Source: Martelella mediterranea
GTDB taxonomy: Bacteria > Pseudomonadota > Alphaproteobacteria > Rhizobiales > Rhizobiaceae
Length of the DNA stretch: 64,000 nucleotides
Direction: 5' to 3'
Assembly (NCBI GenBank): GCA_003001975.1
Contig: PVUG01000010.1
Span: 113,247-177,246 of the forward strand
A model generated the notes under the pieces. The model saw only the letters and a list, made by a program, of their open reading frames with translations, had not been told where the DNA came from and made no database searches. Below are positions 1 through 8,983 of this stretch, in pieces; position 1 is the stretch's first letter, and every line of letters begins with the position of its first letter. A program made the translations under genes and the position numbers.

Positions 1-1
1 C

Positions 2-1462
2 TGGCCGCAGATCGGCGAATATGAGAGGGCGTTGATCGCGCTGCTCAACAGCTTCGTCAAGAAGCGGATGAGCGACTATCTGACCGCGATCGAAGACCAC
101 ATGGCCTCGCGCCATGGCCGGGCGCATCTGTTCGTGACACAGTCGAACGGTGGCGCCATGTCGACGGCCGAAGCCAAGCGCGAGCCGGTTCACACGCTGT
201 TGTCCGGCCCGGCCTCCGGTGTCGCTGCCGCCAGTTTCCTCGGTCGTCTGGCAAAGATTGATGACCTGCTGACATTTGATATGGGCGGCACCAGCACGGA
301 CATGTCGTTGATCCGCTATGGCCAGCCGACAGTCTCACGCGATGCGGAGGTCGGTGATTTCCCGCTTTCCATGCCGGTGACCGGGATCGAGGCAATCGGC
401 GCGGGCGGCGGCTCGGTGATTGCAGTGCGCGATGGCGTTCTTTCCGTTGGTCCGCAAAGCACCCAGTCCTATCCGGGGCCCGCCTGCTACGGCCGTGGCG
501 GCACGCGGCCGGCGCTGACGGATGCCTATCTGCTCTGCAATTATATCGATGAGAAGCATTTCCTCGGCGGCCAGATGCCCCTTGACCGGGACGCGGCTGT
601 AAGGGCGATGCAGCCGGTGGCCGACGCACTCGACATCAGCATAGAGGCGGCGGCCGAAGCAGCGATCCGGGTCGCGACAGCCAATATGGTCGCCGCTGTC
701 ATGCCTTATCTCGCAAGGCTTGGCATGAACCCGGAAGTGCTGAGCATGGTGCTTTTCGGCGGCGCCGGCGGTGTTCACGGACCGCTGCTCGCCGCCGAAA
801 TCGGTGTTCCGCGTATCGTTGTGCCGCAGACTTCGTCCGTCTTCTGCGCATTTGGCGGGCTCATCAGCGCGCTCACGCATGATGTGGTGGAAAATGTCCA
901 CCGCCGCTCGCTTGCTGACGGGGCATTGGCCACAGTGCTTGATCGGCTGGAGAGCGAGGCACGCGACTGGCTTGCCGAGCAGATCGATGCGCGGATGATC
1001 CTCGATACCGATATCGAATATGTCGCGGCCATGCGCTATGCGGGCCAATCCTTCGACATCGATGTCGTGCTCGACGCTTCCGCGCGCGCCGGCAATGTTG
1101 AGGCTGCATTTGCGCTTTTCCACGCCGAGCACAAGCGGCTCTATTCCCATTCGGATCCTGACGCCGCGGTCGAATTCATGACGCTTCGTGCCCGCATTCG
1201 CGGCAGTCTTGCCGGACCGAAGGGAACGGGTCGCAAGCGCATGTCGTCCGGCAGCAAGCGTCAGCTTGTCGCGCGCGACCTGCGCATTGGCGGCGAATTC
1301 TACGCCAATGCCTCTGCATTCCATCGTGAGGGCATGGAGGCAGATGATGCGGTTCCCGGTCCGGCCATCATCGAGCAGGACGATGCGACCACCCTTGTGC
1401 CGCCGGGCTTTGTCGCACGCCTCGGCACGCAGCGCGAACTCATCATCGAAAGGCAGGCCTGA
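2..1462 (+). CDS. Hydantoinase A / oxoprolinase subunit (5' end outside window)
   Basis: C-terminal part of a HyuA-family protein; the reading frame is open from base 2, so the true start lies upstream and the TTG at 32 is internal. HyuA proteins use an actin-like ATPase fold for ATP-dependent hydrolysis of cyclic amides (N-methylhydantoin, 5-oxoproline) or, in acetophenone carboxylase, for carboxylation. The sequence shows the family phosphate-binding motif DMGGTSTD, the SGPASGVAAA segment before it, and the glycine-rich FGGAGGVHG stretch. The stop is 2 bases before the hyuB start, so the two subunits are translationally linked. A TRAP importer follows on the same strand, suggesting the pair acts on an imported small amide or organic acid. 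The substrate cannot be read from sequence. Confidence 0.9.
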   Translation, partial: WPQIGEYERALIALLNSFVKKRMSDYLTAIEDHMASRHGRAHLFVTQSNGGAMSTAEAKREPVHTLLSGPASGVAAASFLGRLAKIDDLLTFDMGGTSTDMSLIRYGQPTVSRDAEVGDFPLSMPVTGIEAIGAGGGSVIAVRDGVLSVGPQSTQSYPGPACYGRGGTRPALTDAYLLCNYIDEKHFLGGQMPLDRDAAVRAMQPVADALDISIEAAAEAAIRVATANMVAAVMPYLARLGMNPEVLSMVLFGGAGGVHGPLLAAEIGVPRIVVPQTSSVFCAFGGLISALTHDVVENVHRRSLADGALATVLDRLESEARDWLAEQIDARMILDTDIEYVAAMRYAGQSFDIDVVLDASARAGNVEAAFALFHAEHKRLYSHSDPDAAVEFMTLRARIRGSLAGPKGTGRKRMSSGSKRQLVARDLRIGGEFYANASAFHREGMEADDAVPGPAIIEQDDATTLVPPGFVARLGTQRELIIERQA

Positions 1463-1464
1463 TC

Positions 1465-3468
1465 ATGGATCCGATCCGCACAGCGATTATGTACAGCCGC
1501 TTTTCGGCGGTCGTCGAGGAAGCCTCATCCACGCTGCATCGCACGGCCCACACGACCTTTGTCAAGCTGGTGCAGGACTACCAGTGTGCGCTGGCAACGC
1601 CCGAAGGGGACATCTTCGCCTATCCCTCGGGCTCGGGTGTGACCACCTTTATCGGTCTCCCGCTTCATGGCGTGCTGCGCTGGCTCGATTTCGATAGCCT
1701 TGAGCCCGGGGATGTGATTCTGACCAATGATCCCTTCGCCTCCGATGGCGTGGTGACCCACCAGATGGACGTTACCATGCTGCGTCCGATCTTTCGGGAA
1801 GGCCGGCTGATCGCCTTTGCCTGGTCGTTCGTCCATGCCTCCGATATCGGCGGCGCGGTTGCCGGCAGTATTTCACCGTCCTTCACCGAATCCTACCAGG
1901 AAGGTATCCGGCTGCGACCGGTCCATCTGGTCAAGGCCGGCAAGGTCAACGAAACCATCAAGAACATCCTGTTCGACAACTCGCGCGCTGCGGAAGACGT
2001 CTGGGGCGACATGAAGGCCATGCTGGCTGCGATGGCGAGCATGGACGAGCGGCTGAACGGTCTCTGCGACCGCTTTGGAACCGCTGATGTCGAAGCCGGC
2101 ATGCAGGATGTCATGGCGCTTGCCGAGCGCAAGGCCCGCAACGTCATCCGCGATATACCCGATGGCAGCTATGACTTTTCCGATTTCGTCGAAGGTCTGG
2201 GGCAGGGCGAGTTTTTCCAGGTCCGTGTCAACATGACTGTTGACGGCGACACCGTGGATTTCGATTTTACCGGTACCGATCCGCAGATGCCCTCGGCCTA
2301 TAATTTCATCTGTGGCGAGCGGCCTCACCCTTATATCGTTCAGGGCCTGATGAACCTCATCCTGACGCGCGCGCCGGACGCCCCGAAGAATGCCGGCCTG
2401 CTGCGCCCGATGACCATGAACGCCCCGCGTGGCAGCCTGATCAATGCGGAACCGCCTGCGGCAATGGGATCGCGCGTGGCCTCGGGCCTGCGCGTCTATG
2501 ATGCGGTCATTGGCTGCCTCAACAAGGCACTGCCGGACGGCCTGATGGCGGCTGGCGCCGGCATGGCGGGCATCGTCGTGGTCAACGCTATCGATCCCGT
2601 GACCGGCAAGGAACGCGTCACCGTGGTCAATCCGATCTGTGGCGGTGGCGGTGGACGCCAGGTCCGTGATGGCATTGACGGCATTGATGGCCGCGTTGGT
2701 GGCCTCAAATCGGTTCCTGCAGAAATCGTGGAGGCCGAGACGGTGCTGCGCGTGCGTCGCTTTGAACTGCTTCCAGACAGCCAGGCTCCCGGGAAATACC
2801 GCAGCGGAGCGGCGGTCGTGCTGGAACTCGAAAGTACAGGCATCAGTGCCCAGATTACCGCGCGCGGCATGAACCGCTTTCACTTCCGTCCCTGGGGTGT
2901 GAAGGGCGGTGAGCCCGGAAGGCTTGCCAAAATCTCGCTGGCCCATCAAGACGGCACGTCGGAGGTAATTGACCGGATCACCGTCCTGCCGCTGCAGGAG
3001 GGCGATATCCTGACCGTTGAAACACCTGCCGGCGGCAGTTACGGACCGGCTTTCGACCGCGATCCGGCACTGGTGCTCGCCGATGTCGAGCAGGGACTGG
3101 TGAGCCATGAAATGGCGAAAGAGGCTTATGGCGTGGTGATTGCCGATGGCACGATAAATACAGATGCGACCGGACGGGAGCGCAAGGGACGCCAGTCCGC
3201 AAACGGCGACGTCACAGACATCGTTTTCGGGCCGGAACGCCTGGCGTTCGATCGTCTTCGACCCGAACCGGTGCGCATTCATCTGGCCAACCGGCTGCTG
3301 CAGGAAAAGACCGCGACCCGAAACCAGCTCGTGCGGGCGATCCAGCCCGAACTGTCTGCGCGGACAGAACCACTCGATGTCGATGCCGCCGATGACATTG
3401 TGGAACGCCATCTGCGGCGGATCAGAGGCGAGCGCCCCCAAGACCAGGCATCGAACCAAATCCGATAG
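1465..3468 (+). CDS. Hydantoinase B / oxoprolinase subunit
   Basis: HyuB-family partner of the upstream HyuA, 667 residues. The family signatures are in order: GDVILTNDPF, HQMDVTM, then HASDIGG followed by the EGIRLRPV segment, and a GGGGGRQ loop near residue 395. HyuB supplies the metal-dependent hydrolytic or carboxylating site working with the HyuA ATPase. About 90 residues after the usual catalytic core (GDVTDIVFG to the end) form an arginine- and glutamate-rich tail that looks like an extension; I cannot assign it. The start ATG is 2 bases after the hyuA stop, and the dctP gene begins 36 bases after its stop, so one transcript is likely. Confidence 0.9.
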   Translation: MDPIRTAIMYSRFSAVVEEASSTLHRTAHTTFVKLVQDYQCALATPEGDIFAYPSGSGVTTFIGLPLHGVLRWLDFDSLEPGDVILTNDPFASDGVVTHQMDVTMLRPIFREGRLIAFAWSFVHASDIGGAVAGSISPSFTESYQEGIRLRPVHLVKAGKVNETIKNILFDNSRAAEDVWGDMKAMLAAMASMDERLNGLCDRFGTADVEAGMQDVMALAERKARNVIRDIPDGSYDFSDFVEGLGQGEFFQVRVNMTVDGDTVDFDFTGTDPQMPSAYNFICGERPHPYIVQGLMNLILTRAPDAPKNAGLLRPMTMNAPRGSLINAEPPAAMGSRVASGLRVYDAVIGCLNKALPDGLMAAGAGMAGIVVVNAIDPVTGKERVTVVNPICGGGGGRQVRDGIDGIDGRVGGLKSVPAEIVEAETVLRVRRFELLPDSQAPGKYRSGAAVVLELESTGISAQITARGMNRFHFRPWGVKGGEPGRLAKISLAHQDGTSEVIDRITVLPLQEGDILTVETPAGGSYGPAFDRDPALVLADVEQGLVSHEMAKEAYGVVIADGTINTDATGRERKGRQSANGDVTDIVFGPERLAFDRLRPEPVRIHLANRLLQEKTATRNQLVRAIQPELSARTEPLDVDAADDIVERHLRRIRGERPQDQASNQIR

Positions 3469-3504
3469 TGAAAAGACCCAACACAAAGCGAAAAGGGGAA
3501 TATC

Positions 3505-4515
3505 ATGAAGACCAACAAGATGACGCGCGGCCTCATGGCCGCTGGTCTCACGCTCGGGCTTGCCCTGGCTTCATCCGCAGCATTTGCGGAGACCTGGCGC
3601 ATGGCCGTCGACCAGAGCCTGGAGAGCCCGGAAGGCCAGGGTATCCAGCGGTTTGCCGATCTCGTGGAAGAATATTCCGACGGCGACCTGACCATCCAGC
3701 TCTTTCCGTTCGAACAGCTCGGCAAGACTGATGCCGTGATGGAACAGCTCTCCAGCAACGTCATCCAGATCCAGTCGGCCGGCCTCGTGCGGCTGATCAA
3801 GTGGAACCCCGATATTGCCTATATGAACGCACCGTTCCTGTTCGAGGACCGCGAACATTGGGTGCGCTTCATGCATTCCGATCTCGTCAACGGCTGGTTC
3901 GATGGTATTGCGGAAGAGGCGAATGTCGCCGTCCTTGGCGATCCCACGATCTTCCTGCGTGGTCCGTACCGGGTGATCGTCTCCACCAAGCCGGTGCACA
4001 CGATCGATGATCTTGCCGGCCTTCGCTTGCGCATGCACCCGGATGACCTGGCCGTTGAAGCCTGGCAATATCTTGGCACGGATGTGCGTGTCATGGCCTG
4101 GAGCGAGGTCTATCAGGGCCTGTCGCGCTCAATGATCGATGCCGTCAACAGCCCGATTTCGCTGGTTGAGAGCACGCGTTTCCAGGAAGTCGCCAAGAAT
4201 GTTGCCGAGCACGACGAATACTGGCAAAGCGTCGGCTTCATGATGAATACGGACGCCTATGACGCGCTCAGCGAAAAGGATCAGGAAGCGCTGCAGAAGG
4301 CCTATGTCGAAGCCTCGGCCTACGGCACGGAACTCGTTGAGAATTCCGTCGATGCCTCCATCGAGCGCATGCAGAGCGAAGGCGTGACTTTCAGCAAGAT
4401 GGAAACAGGCCCGCTTGTCGAAAAGATGCAGCAATTCTACGACGAGAAGGATCAGGCCGGTGCATTGCCGGAAGGCTTCCTCGCGGCCGTTGAAGCAAGC
4501 AGGTCCGCTCAGTAA
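3505..4515 (+). CDS. dctP: TRAP transporter substrate-binding protein (DctP family)
   Basis: Periplasmic solute receptor of a tripartite ATP-independent importer, 336 residues. It has a typical signal peptide: a basic N-terminus, a hydrophobic core and cleavage near ASSAAFAETW. The family body follows, with an LRGPYRV segment in the middle and the substrate-carboxylate arginine region at LRLRMHP. A strong ribosome site (AAGGGGAA) precedes the ATG. It captures an organic acid or amide and hands it to DctQ/DctM, encoded directly downstream. Position after hyuAB suggests the ligand is the substrate or product of that enzyme. The ligand itself is unknown. Confidence 0.93.
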   Translation: MKTNKMTRGLMAAGLTLGLALASSAAFAETWRMAVDQSLESPEGQGIQRFADLVEEYSDGDLTIQLFPFEQLGKTDAVMEQLSSNVIQIQSAGLVRLIKWNPDIAYMNAPFLFEDREHWVRFMHSDLVNGWFDGIAEEANVAVLGDPTIFLRGPYRVIVSTKPVHTIDDLAGLRLRMHPDDLAVEAWQYLGTDVRVMAWSEVYQGLSRSMIDAVNSPISLVESTRFQEVAKNVAEHDEYWQSVGFMMNTDAYDALSEKDQEALQKAYVEASAYGTELVENSVDASIERMQSEGVTFSKMETGPLVEKMQQFYDEKDQAGALPEGFLAAVEASRSAQ

Positions 4516-4544
4516 AGAAAGCGACATGCGGGAAGGGACCGACA

Positions 4545-5036
4545 ATGTTGAAGCGCCTCGGACATCTGTTCGACGTTCTTGCTGAACGTTTTCAGCAGGC
4601 CGCGACAGTCATCCTCATCGTGATCTTGGCGCTGAATGCCGCCAACATCCTCTACAGGCTCACGATGGGAACTGATATCGGCCCGGTTCTGCCGTGGACG
4701 ATGCTGTTGTTCGTCTGGATGGTGTTTGTCGGTTTCTTCCCTCTTTGCCACATGGGCAGCGACGTAGCCGTCGAGTTCCTGACCAACCGCATGGGACCTG
4801 CCGGTCAGAAGGTCATAGCCCTTTCGACCGACCTTCTGACCTTTCTCCTGACGGGCTTCCTGCTGTTTCAGGCACCACGGGTCATCGCCTCGCAGGTCGG
4901 CGCACTGCCGATGGTCGGCCTGGAGCGCTACTGGTTGTCCGTGCCCTTGTTCATATCCTGCGCTGCGCTGATGCTTGATTCGATCCTTCAGGTGGCGACA
5001 CGGCTTGCCGGCCAGGAAGCGGAGCATCAGGTATGA
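4545..5036 (+). CDS. dctQ: TRAP transporter small permease (DctQ family)
   Basis: Small membrane subunit, 163 residues with four predicted hydrophobic helices (around residues 15-35, 48-65, 88-110 and 125-150). The loop between helices 2 and 3 carries the GSDVAVEF segment common in DctQ proteins. It bridges the solute receptor and the large permease. A ribosome site (GGGAAGGGA) precedes the ATG, and its stop overlaps the dctM start in an ATGA arrangement, indicating coupled translation. Confidence 0.9.
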   Translation: MLKRLGHLFDVLAERFQQAATVILIVILALNAANILYRLTMGTDIGPVLPWTMLLFVWMVFVGFFPLCHMGSDVAVEFLTNRMGPAGQKVIALSTDLLTFLLTGFLLFQAPRVIASQVGALPMVGLERYWLSVPLFISCAALMLDSILQVATRLAGQEAEHQV

Positions 5037-6313
5037 CCGGCGTTATTCTCTTCGGCGGCTTCATCGCGCTCATGGTCCTTGGGATACCGGTTATCAGGGC
5101 ACTCGCCTGTTCGGCGATCGCAGCATTTCTCTATGCCGGTTTCGCCAGCACATCCTTTCTCGTACCGCAGCAGATACTGGAAGGCGTTGACGCGTCCACG
5201 CTTCTGGCAATCCCGTTCTTCATCATGGCCGGTAATCTGATGAATGCGGCTGGCGTTTCCGACCGGATATTTGCCTTCGCATCAGCTTTGGTCGGTCGTT
5301 TCCGAGGCGGTCTGGCGCATGTCAATGTCCTGGCTTCACTGATCTTTTCGGGCGCTTCCGGCTCCGCGCTTGCCGATATAGCCGGCCTCGGCACGATCGA
5401 AATCAAGGCCATGCGGCAGCGCGGATACAACGCTGACTTTGCCGCCGCGCTGACCATCGCCAGTTCGATGCTTGGCCCGCTGATCCCGCCGTCGATCGGG
5501 CTGATTGTCTACGCCTACCTTTCAGAAACATCTGTCGCACGCCTGTTTCTGGCGACGCTGCTTCCCGGCCTGCTGCTTGCGGCACTGATGATGGCAAACG
5601 TTGCATGGCTTGCGAAGCGCCAGGAAATGCCTCGCGAAGAGCCCACGTCGCTGCCGGAAATTGGAAAGACCGCCATCCATGGCATCGGCGCGCTGGTTTC
5701 GCCCGCCATCATTCTCGGTGCCATCTTCACAGGCGTAACGACTGCGACCGAGGCCGGCGTTCTGGCATGTCTGTGGACGCTGCTGCTCGGCTTTTTCTAT
5801 CGTAGCCTGAGCTGGCATGACATCTGGAAAGCGGCCCGATCAACCGTAACGACGACGACCTTCATCATGATCATCGTCGGATTTTCCGCTCTGGTCGGAT
5901 GGCTGGTCGCAATTCAGGCGCTTCCGCAGGCGCTTGCAGACTTCACCATCGCGAACACCGACAGCAAGCCTGTGTTCATCGCCATCCTCGCGCTATCCTT
6001 GCTGGTGATCGGCTGCTTCATCGAAAGCGTGCCTGCCAAGATCATTCTGGTGCCGATGCTGCTTCCGGTGCTCGACCAGTTCGGCGTCGACCGGATCCAG
6101 TTTGGCGTGCTCCTGACACTCGCGCTTTCAATCGGCATTGCCACTCCGCCCATGGGCGTCGGACTGTTCATTGCATCGAAAATCGCAAACCGGCCAATCG
6201 AAAACATCGCCCGGGCGATCTTGCCCCTGATGCTGCCGCTTCTGCTTCTTCTCGCTCTGATCGCCTACTGGCCGCCGTTAACGCTTTGGCTTCCCGGAAT
6301 CGCCATGGACTAG
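5033..6313 (+). CDS. dctM: TRAP transporter large permease (DctM family)
   Basis: Sodium-coupled transport subunit, 426 residues, about twelve hydrophobic helices with the family hallmarks FSGASGSALADIAGLG (N-terminal half) and MLGPLIPPSIG (mid), and the second-half equivalent IATPPMGVGLF. Length is normal for DctM. It shares four bases with dctQ. No convincing rho-independent terminator follows; the next 450 bases contain a decayed recombinase. Confidence 0.94.
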   Translation: MTGVILFGGFIALMVLGIPVIRALACSAIAAFLYAGFASTSFLVPQQILEGVDASTLLAIPFFIMAGNLMNAAGVSDRIFAFASALVGRFRGGLAHVNVLASLIFSGASGSALADIAGLGTIEIKAMRQRGYNADFAAALTIASSMLGPLIPPSIGLIVYAYLSETSVARLFLATLLPGLLLAALMMANVAWLAKRQEMPREEPTSLPEIGKTAIHGIGALVSPAIILGAIFTGVTTATEAGVLACLWTLLLGFFYRSLSWHDIWKAARSTVTTTTFIMIIVGFSALVGWLVAIQALPQALADFTIANTDSKPVFIAILALSLLVIGCFIESVPAKIILVPMLLPVLDQFGVDRIQFGVLLTLALSIGIATPPMGVGLFIASKIANRPIENIARAILPLMLPLLLLLALIAYWPPLTLWLPGIAMD

Positions 6314-6456
6314 CGATATCTCACTCACCTGGCAGACTGAGGAGGCCCTTTTCGTCGTACAATCAGAAGCAAGCGGACTGACCGCTCCCGGCCCCGTTGG
6401 GTTTATCATGTTCGCCTATCCTCCTGGCGGCCAATGGTGGCCAAAGGAGTATCAAC

Positions 6457-6690
6457 ATGGGAATAGCACAGTATGATCCTGCCGCTTGCGGCAGGCCTGC
6501 ATGGAACGCCGGACGAATGGTCGGTGTTAAGAAACCCCTGAAGCAGCGCCAGATCTGGGCGATCCGCTTCTTTCTCGATCGCGAAGGGTGAATGCGTGAT
6601 CGCGCCCTGTTTGATCTCGCCATAGACAGCAAGCTTCGAGGCTGTGATCTCGTCAAGATCAAGATCGCCACGCTGGTTTCGAGGCCGACG
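6457..6690 (+). pseudogene. Tyrosine-type recombinase/integrase remnant (in-frame stop, truncated)
   Basis: The frame starting at ATG 6457, behind a good AAAGGAG ribosome site, reads like the N-terminus of a tyrosine recombinase common in proteobacteria: NAGRMVG, LKQRQIWAIRFFLDREG, then RDRALFDLAIDSKLRGCD and VKIKI. Reading is broken by a TGA at 6589-6591, where relatives carry arginine, consistent with a CGA-to-TGA transition. Similarity fades after about 6690, so the catalytic R-H-R-Y half is missing. It marks past mobile-element activity between the TRAP operon and the MFS gene. Recognition is from memory of the family, not a search. Confidence 0.72.
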
Positions 6691-6766
6691 ATCCGGATTG
6701 GCGAACGCGGAAAAGCCGATATTAATTGGAGCACGCTTGTTCCTACGGCCAGGAAAACTACTGACG

Positions 6767-7972
6767 TTACCTCGCTTCCGGCTTGGAATTGCGGAGTAGA
6801 ACCGTCAGGACGCCGGCCAGCGGCAGCCAGGCAGACCAGACGAAGATGGTGTGGACGCTGGTGGCGTCTGCCAGCCAGCCGAATACGGCAGAGGCGAGGC
6901 CGCCGATGCCGAAAGCCGTGCCGTAGAACAGGCCGGAGATCATGCCTATACGTGCCGGCACCAGACTTTGGGCGTGAACAATGATCGCGGGAAAGGCCGA
7001 GGCAATGACCGCAGCCGCCGTGATTGCCGCCGCTATCGCCCCGACCTGCCCCAAATAGGGAAAAGCCAGTGCGAAGGGCGCTGCCCCCCAAAACGAAAAG
7101 GCTATGACGCGCGCCGTTCCGAGCCGATCGCTGAAGGCGCCACCTATAAGGCCTCCCCCCGCAACCGCCGCATGAAAGCCAAAAAGGACGATAAGCCCTT
7201 TCGAAGCGGGAAAGCCGAGTGTCGCCTCCAGATAGAAAACCAGGAAGCTACTGAAGCAGGCGATATAGATGTATTTCGCGCAGACGAGAACAAACAGGAG
7301 CGTGAGTTGGCCTGCCGGTCGCGCAGCGGGTGATGTTTGCCGACCAACCGGGTCGCCGGACGGTCGCGTCGCTGCATGAGTTATCTGATCCGGCTCCGCT
7401 GCAGTGATCCGTACGGTCAGAAATACGCCGATTAAGGCAACGAGCAGGAACCAGGTGATCGAGCCCTGACCATAGGGTAGCACGATCGCCGCTGTCAGCA
7501 GTGGCCCCGCCATGGTGCCGAGACTGCCGCCGAGCTGGAACAGTGATTGACCCCAGCCAACTTTTTCGCGTGCCCATTTGCGGGCAAGTCGCGCCGCTTC
7601 GGGATGAAAGACCGCAGACCCGAGGCCGAGAAACAGGCTGGAAACCAGGAGATGCGTGTAATTTCCGGCCAACCCGAGCATGAGGATTCCAACGCCGCTC
7701 AGTGCCATTCCGAAAGCGAGGCTCCATTGCTGCGCACGGCGATCAGTCAGAGCGCCGACGATCGGTTGAAGCACCGAAGCTGTGACCTGGTAAGTCAGGC
7801 TGAGCATGCCGATCTGCAGAAAGTCGAGGGAAAGCTCCGTGCGCAATAGCGGATAGCTTGCGATCAGCAAGGCCTGCATCAGATCGTTCAGAAAGTGAGA
7901 GGTGGCGATGCCGGAAAGCCGGAACCGGCCTTCATCATGCCCCCGTACGGAGACCGTGGTTTGACTGGACAT
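6767..7972 (-). CDS. MFS transporter, fosmidomycin-resistance (Fsr)-like
   Basis: Twelve-helix major facilitator protein of about 401 residues. The N-terminus HFLNDLMQALLIASYP and the loop GALTDRRAQQW match the Fsr/YfnC type of drug or metabolite exporters. I place the start at the ATG at 7972 because it is preceded by GGGAG at proper spacing; an upstream in-frame ATG (8041) has none and would overlap the regulator's promoter. The gene is divergent from an AraC regulator that begins 88 bases away, the usual layout for a locally controlled exporter. Substrate unknown. Confidence 0.87.
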   Translation of the reverse strand: MSSQTTVSVRGHDEGRFRLSGIATSHFLNDLMQALLIASYPLLRTELSLDFLQIGMLSLTYQVTASVLQPIVGALTDRRAQQWSLAFGMALSGVGILMLGLAGNYTHLLVSSLFLGLGSAVFHPEAARLARKWAREKVGWGQSLFQLGGSLGTMAGPLLTAAIVLPYGQGSITWFLLVALIGVFLTVRITAAEPDQITHAATRPSGDPVGRQTSPAARPAGQLTLLFVLVCAKYIYIACFSSFLVFYLEATLGFPASKGLIVLFGFHAAVAGGGLIGGAFSDRLGTARVIAFSFWGAAPFALAFPYLGQVGAIAAAITAAAVIASAFPAIIVHAQSLVPARIGMISGLFYGTAFGIGGLASAVFGWLADATSVHTIFVWSAWLPLAGVLTVLLRNSKPEAR

Positions 7973-8060
7973 TGGAAACTCCCGTTGGTTCCCGGTGTTC
8001 TTGCCCGTGCGCGTTTTGCAATGATATCTATGATGAGCCAAAATTCATCGCGAGTGAGCC

Positions 8061-8810
8061 ATGACCGAAGACATTACCGGGCCAGAGGACATTATTGCCC
8101 TCGGACGGCGATATGCCGATGGCAGCCATCTGGAAGAGCATCGTCATGAACGCTCGCAACTCCTCTACGGACTAACCGGAACCGCGATCGTGACTACACA
8201 GTCTGGCCTGTGGATGATGCCACCCGATGCGGCGCTCTGGATCCCGGCTTGGATACCACACGAAGTCACGATGGTTGGCGAGGTGAATATGCGCAGTCTC
8301 TACCTGAAGCCCGCGCTCTTGCCTCAGATGCCACGACATTGCGTTGTTCTTGAAGTAGGAACACTTCTCAGGGCCTTACTTGATGCGCTTGCGGAGACGA
8401 ACGGGACTGGGGACAACAAGCGCAGTCTGATGTCTGAATTGGTCTTGCCGGAAATCGCAAGCCAGCCGATCGTTCCGCTGACGCTTCCATTGCCGCCCGT
8501 TGGCCCGTTGAGGAACCACTGCCTGGCTTTCAGCGCCGCGCCCAATGTCCACGCAAAACTGGACGACTGGTGTGCAGCCCTGAATATGAGCAGGCGTAAC
8601 TTCACCCGGGTATTTCGCGCAGGCACCGGCCTGAGCTTCGTGGAATGGCGTAGCAGGGCCTGTGTGCTGGCAGCCATTTCCCGACTGTCCTCAGGTGATC
8701 AAGTGACCCGCATTGCCTTCGACCTCGGCTATGACAGTTCTGCCTCATTCGCTGCAATGTTTCGCCGTGCAACAGGCAGTGTCCCATCCCGCTTCAGGCA
8801 AAAGCAATAG
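8061..8810 (+). CDS. AraC-family regulator with cupin sensor arm
   Basis: 249 residues. An N-terminal cupin-like sensing arm (about residues 10-90, with HLEEHRHERSQLLYG) is followed by a C-terminal pair of helix-turn-helix motifs (about 165-249: LNMSRRNFTRVFRAGTG and IAFDLGYDSSASFAAMFRRATG). The layout matches the YeaM/NimR type, whose members control an adjacent divergent MFS exporter. Here the MFS gene is transcribed away from an 88-base shared promoter region. The inducer is unknown. Confidence 0.88.
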   Translation: MTEDITGPEDIIALGRRYADGSHLEEHRHERSQLLYGLTGTAIVTTQSGLWMMPPDAALWIPAWIPHEVTMVGEVNMRSLYLKPALLPQMPRHCVVLEVGTLLRALLDALAETNGTGDNKRSLMSELVLPEIASQPIVPLTLPLPPVGPLRNHCLAFSAAPNVHAKLDDWCAALNMSRRNFTRVFRAGTGLSFVEWRSRACVLAAISRLSSGDQVTRIAFDLGYDSSASFAAMFRRATGSVPSRFRQKQ

Positions 8811-8983
8811 GGAGCAGAGTCTCCCGCGTAAGCCTGATCGAAGTAAGTGATCAGTATCGTGAAAGCGATGAACCAAAACAGGACGGATATGGGGCTCCAT
8901 CTCGGACTTTCGCAGGATTTTTGTTATATCTGCAAAGCAGCCGTCCGTCGTACGTTGTTCGAATGCCCGTAGCGGGCTGAATT

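Noticed and set aside
1873..3486. 537-codon open frame on the minus strand
   Set aside because: Antisense shadow of hyuB, which has clear family motifs over the same span.
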